Assembly: GCA_030374765.1 (NCBI GenBank) | Contig: JARGXX010000025.1 | Location: 124,001 to 188,000, forward strand | DNA: 64,000 nt | Source of the DNA: Agarophyton chilense | Taxonomy: Eukaryota > Rhodophyta > Florideophyceae > Gracilariales > Gracilariaceae | Direction of reading: 5' to 3' | Shown here: piece after piece, positions 62,881-64,000 of the stretch | Layout: each line of letters starts with the position of its first letter | How positions within the stretch are numbered: the first letter of the stretch is position 1 | Program-made: the position numbers and the translations under genes | The notes under the pieces: model-generated | Databases searched by the model: none | Seen by the model: only the letters and a program-made list of their open reading frames with translations | Told to the model about the DNA's origin: nothing

Positions 62881-64000
62881 TTGTTTGAGATCGGCCACGC
62901 GTCGCTCTTTTCGGCGTGAGATTTTGTCTACATCCAATGATGTGGTGCCATATCTTTTGCTCGCGGAAACAAAGAGCAAAACTTTGGGGCAATATTTCTC
63001 GATTCTACAGCCCAGAAATACACATAAAGCAAATTTTAGCTTCTTTGATCCTCCCGTGGGGAGCGTGTAAGGAACTAAAATTAGCAAAAATCGTTATTTG
63101 CTTATTTGATGCAACCCGTGAGAATTCTCTAAAGGAAATTATACAGTACATATGTAGCCTTGTGACTATTGCATTCCTAAGTGCCATTTGCCGTAAATCA
63201 CGTGTGAATGGCACATGTAGCGATGAGAATGGTCGTGTACAATAGACCCTGTTCTTTTCTTCAATGAACCTATCGTACGATTACTGTAAAGTCTTTGTTT
63301 TTCTTGCAGCGGTTTTGGCGCGTTTGTAAACCTTGCTTCAAATGTTTTGGAACCCGTGGAATAAATTTGAAACGTGTGTAGGCGCAATCTTTGGATGTGA
63401 CTCTGTGGAGCAAACTTTGCAGTAAACCTAGGCGGAAATAAGCCTTTTCGGTTACTGAATGGCCAAGATACTGTATGTATATGAAATGAGATATAAATAT
63501 TTCGATAAAAACTTATTCTTCTTGATCTTTTCAAACCAACACAACCAAATACTTATGTAAATACTCACTAGGTATCAGACACCGTGGCTTCCGGTCAAAT
63601 CCTCCGGATGTGCTACAACTCTTTCGGCCTTCCCACTTCTGCGTTAAACAAAAGCAGGCGTGTAAAATCCCTACAAGGCTTCCCGAGGAGAGGTAATAAC
63701 ATAAAGATATGCTTTCACTCTCTACCCGAAGCTTGCCTTTTTCAGGAAAACTATACGCTGCACCACTTGCAACAGCATTCTGTTCAGTACCAGATCCCAG
63801 ATCGCCATCAAGTCTTCACGACCGTCACAGGATTTTCACTCTGTGGGGGCTTTCTAGACAGCCGAAGTACCGTTGGTACACACAGACTGTCTCCCTTCCA
63901 CGCCGAAAGCGCTTAAACCGGTACAATGGGCTGACAGGGGTTGCTCCGTCCAGCGGCTATCGCCTTAATGGACCTCTATACTGCGGCAAACGCCTCACAG
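62881..64000. other. No recognisable gene to window end
   Basis: AT-rich until about 63580. A forward frame of 110 codons at 63584-63916 has no family match. Probably transposon debris. Confidence 0.35.

Overview
This is a eukaryotic nuclear window. Its host genes have short GT-AG introns or none, are packed tail to tail, and sit among large blocks of decayed transposable elements. A GH16 enzyme of the beta-bulge (galactanase/laminarinase) type, an expansin-like protein, a plastid-type peroxiredoxin Q and a transit-peptide-bearing MgtC-like protein point to a red alga, probably a florideophyte of the Chondrus type. That assignment is inference from gene content, not a database match.

Layout. 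1-7.8 kb is a transposon graveyard: a Ty3/gypsy integrase fragment (+), a PiggyBac-like transposase remnant (-), and a degenerate gag-pro-RT gypsy element (-) whose gag is split by an 863-bp solo LTR with a perfect 5-bp target duplication. 8.5-20.1 kb is the main host gene island: GH16 hydrolase (+), peptidyl-tRNA hydrolase 2 (-, 99-nt intron), a Gfo/Idh/MocA oxidoreductase fused to a left-handed-beta-helix acetyltransferase (+), an unknown 156-aa protein (-), a secreted expansin-like protein (+), VPS23/TSG101 (-, with a small 5' exon recovered here), peroxiredoxin Q (+) and the ribosome-assembly GTPase LSG1 (-). Several pairs converge with gaps as short as 32 nt.

21.0-38.6 kb is a tandem LTR-internal-LTR-internal-LTR array of one Ty3/gypsy family, all on the minus strand. 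The right-hand copy (B) is nearly complete: gag, then PR-RT-RNase H in the -1 frame, then IN after one in-frame TGA. It also has a separate downstream segment encoding a chromodomain and a 618-codon ORF on the opposite strand beside the 3' LTR. The left copy (A) is the same element with exactly two deletions (959 and 4025 bp), each at a 5-6 bp microhomology; they account for all of the length difference. A keeps gag but has no polymerase.

38.6-44.7 kb is mostly decayed and includes a recognisable PIF/Harbinger transposase pseudogene. 44.8-53 kb is a second host island: an MgtC-like membrane protein and three bZIP-type proteins within about 7.5 kb. 54.6-62.9 kb holds a degenerate Ty1/copia element (minus strand: gag, PR, IN, RT, RNase H). 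Its RNase H is split by a solo LTR related to the one at 5.8 kb. The region also has a decayed ORF on the opposite strand, two copies of a 212-bp dispersed repeat, and the start of a second Harbinger transposase.

The most noteworthy features are the antisense ORF plus detached chromodomain in the gypsy element, the oxidoreductase-acetyltransferase fusion, and the bZIP cluster.
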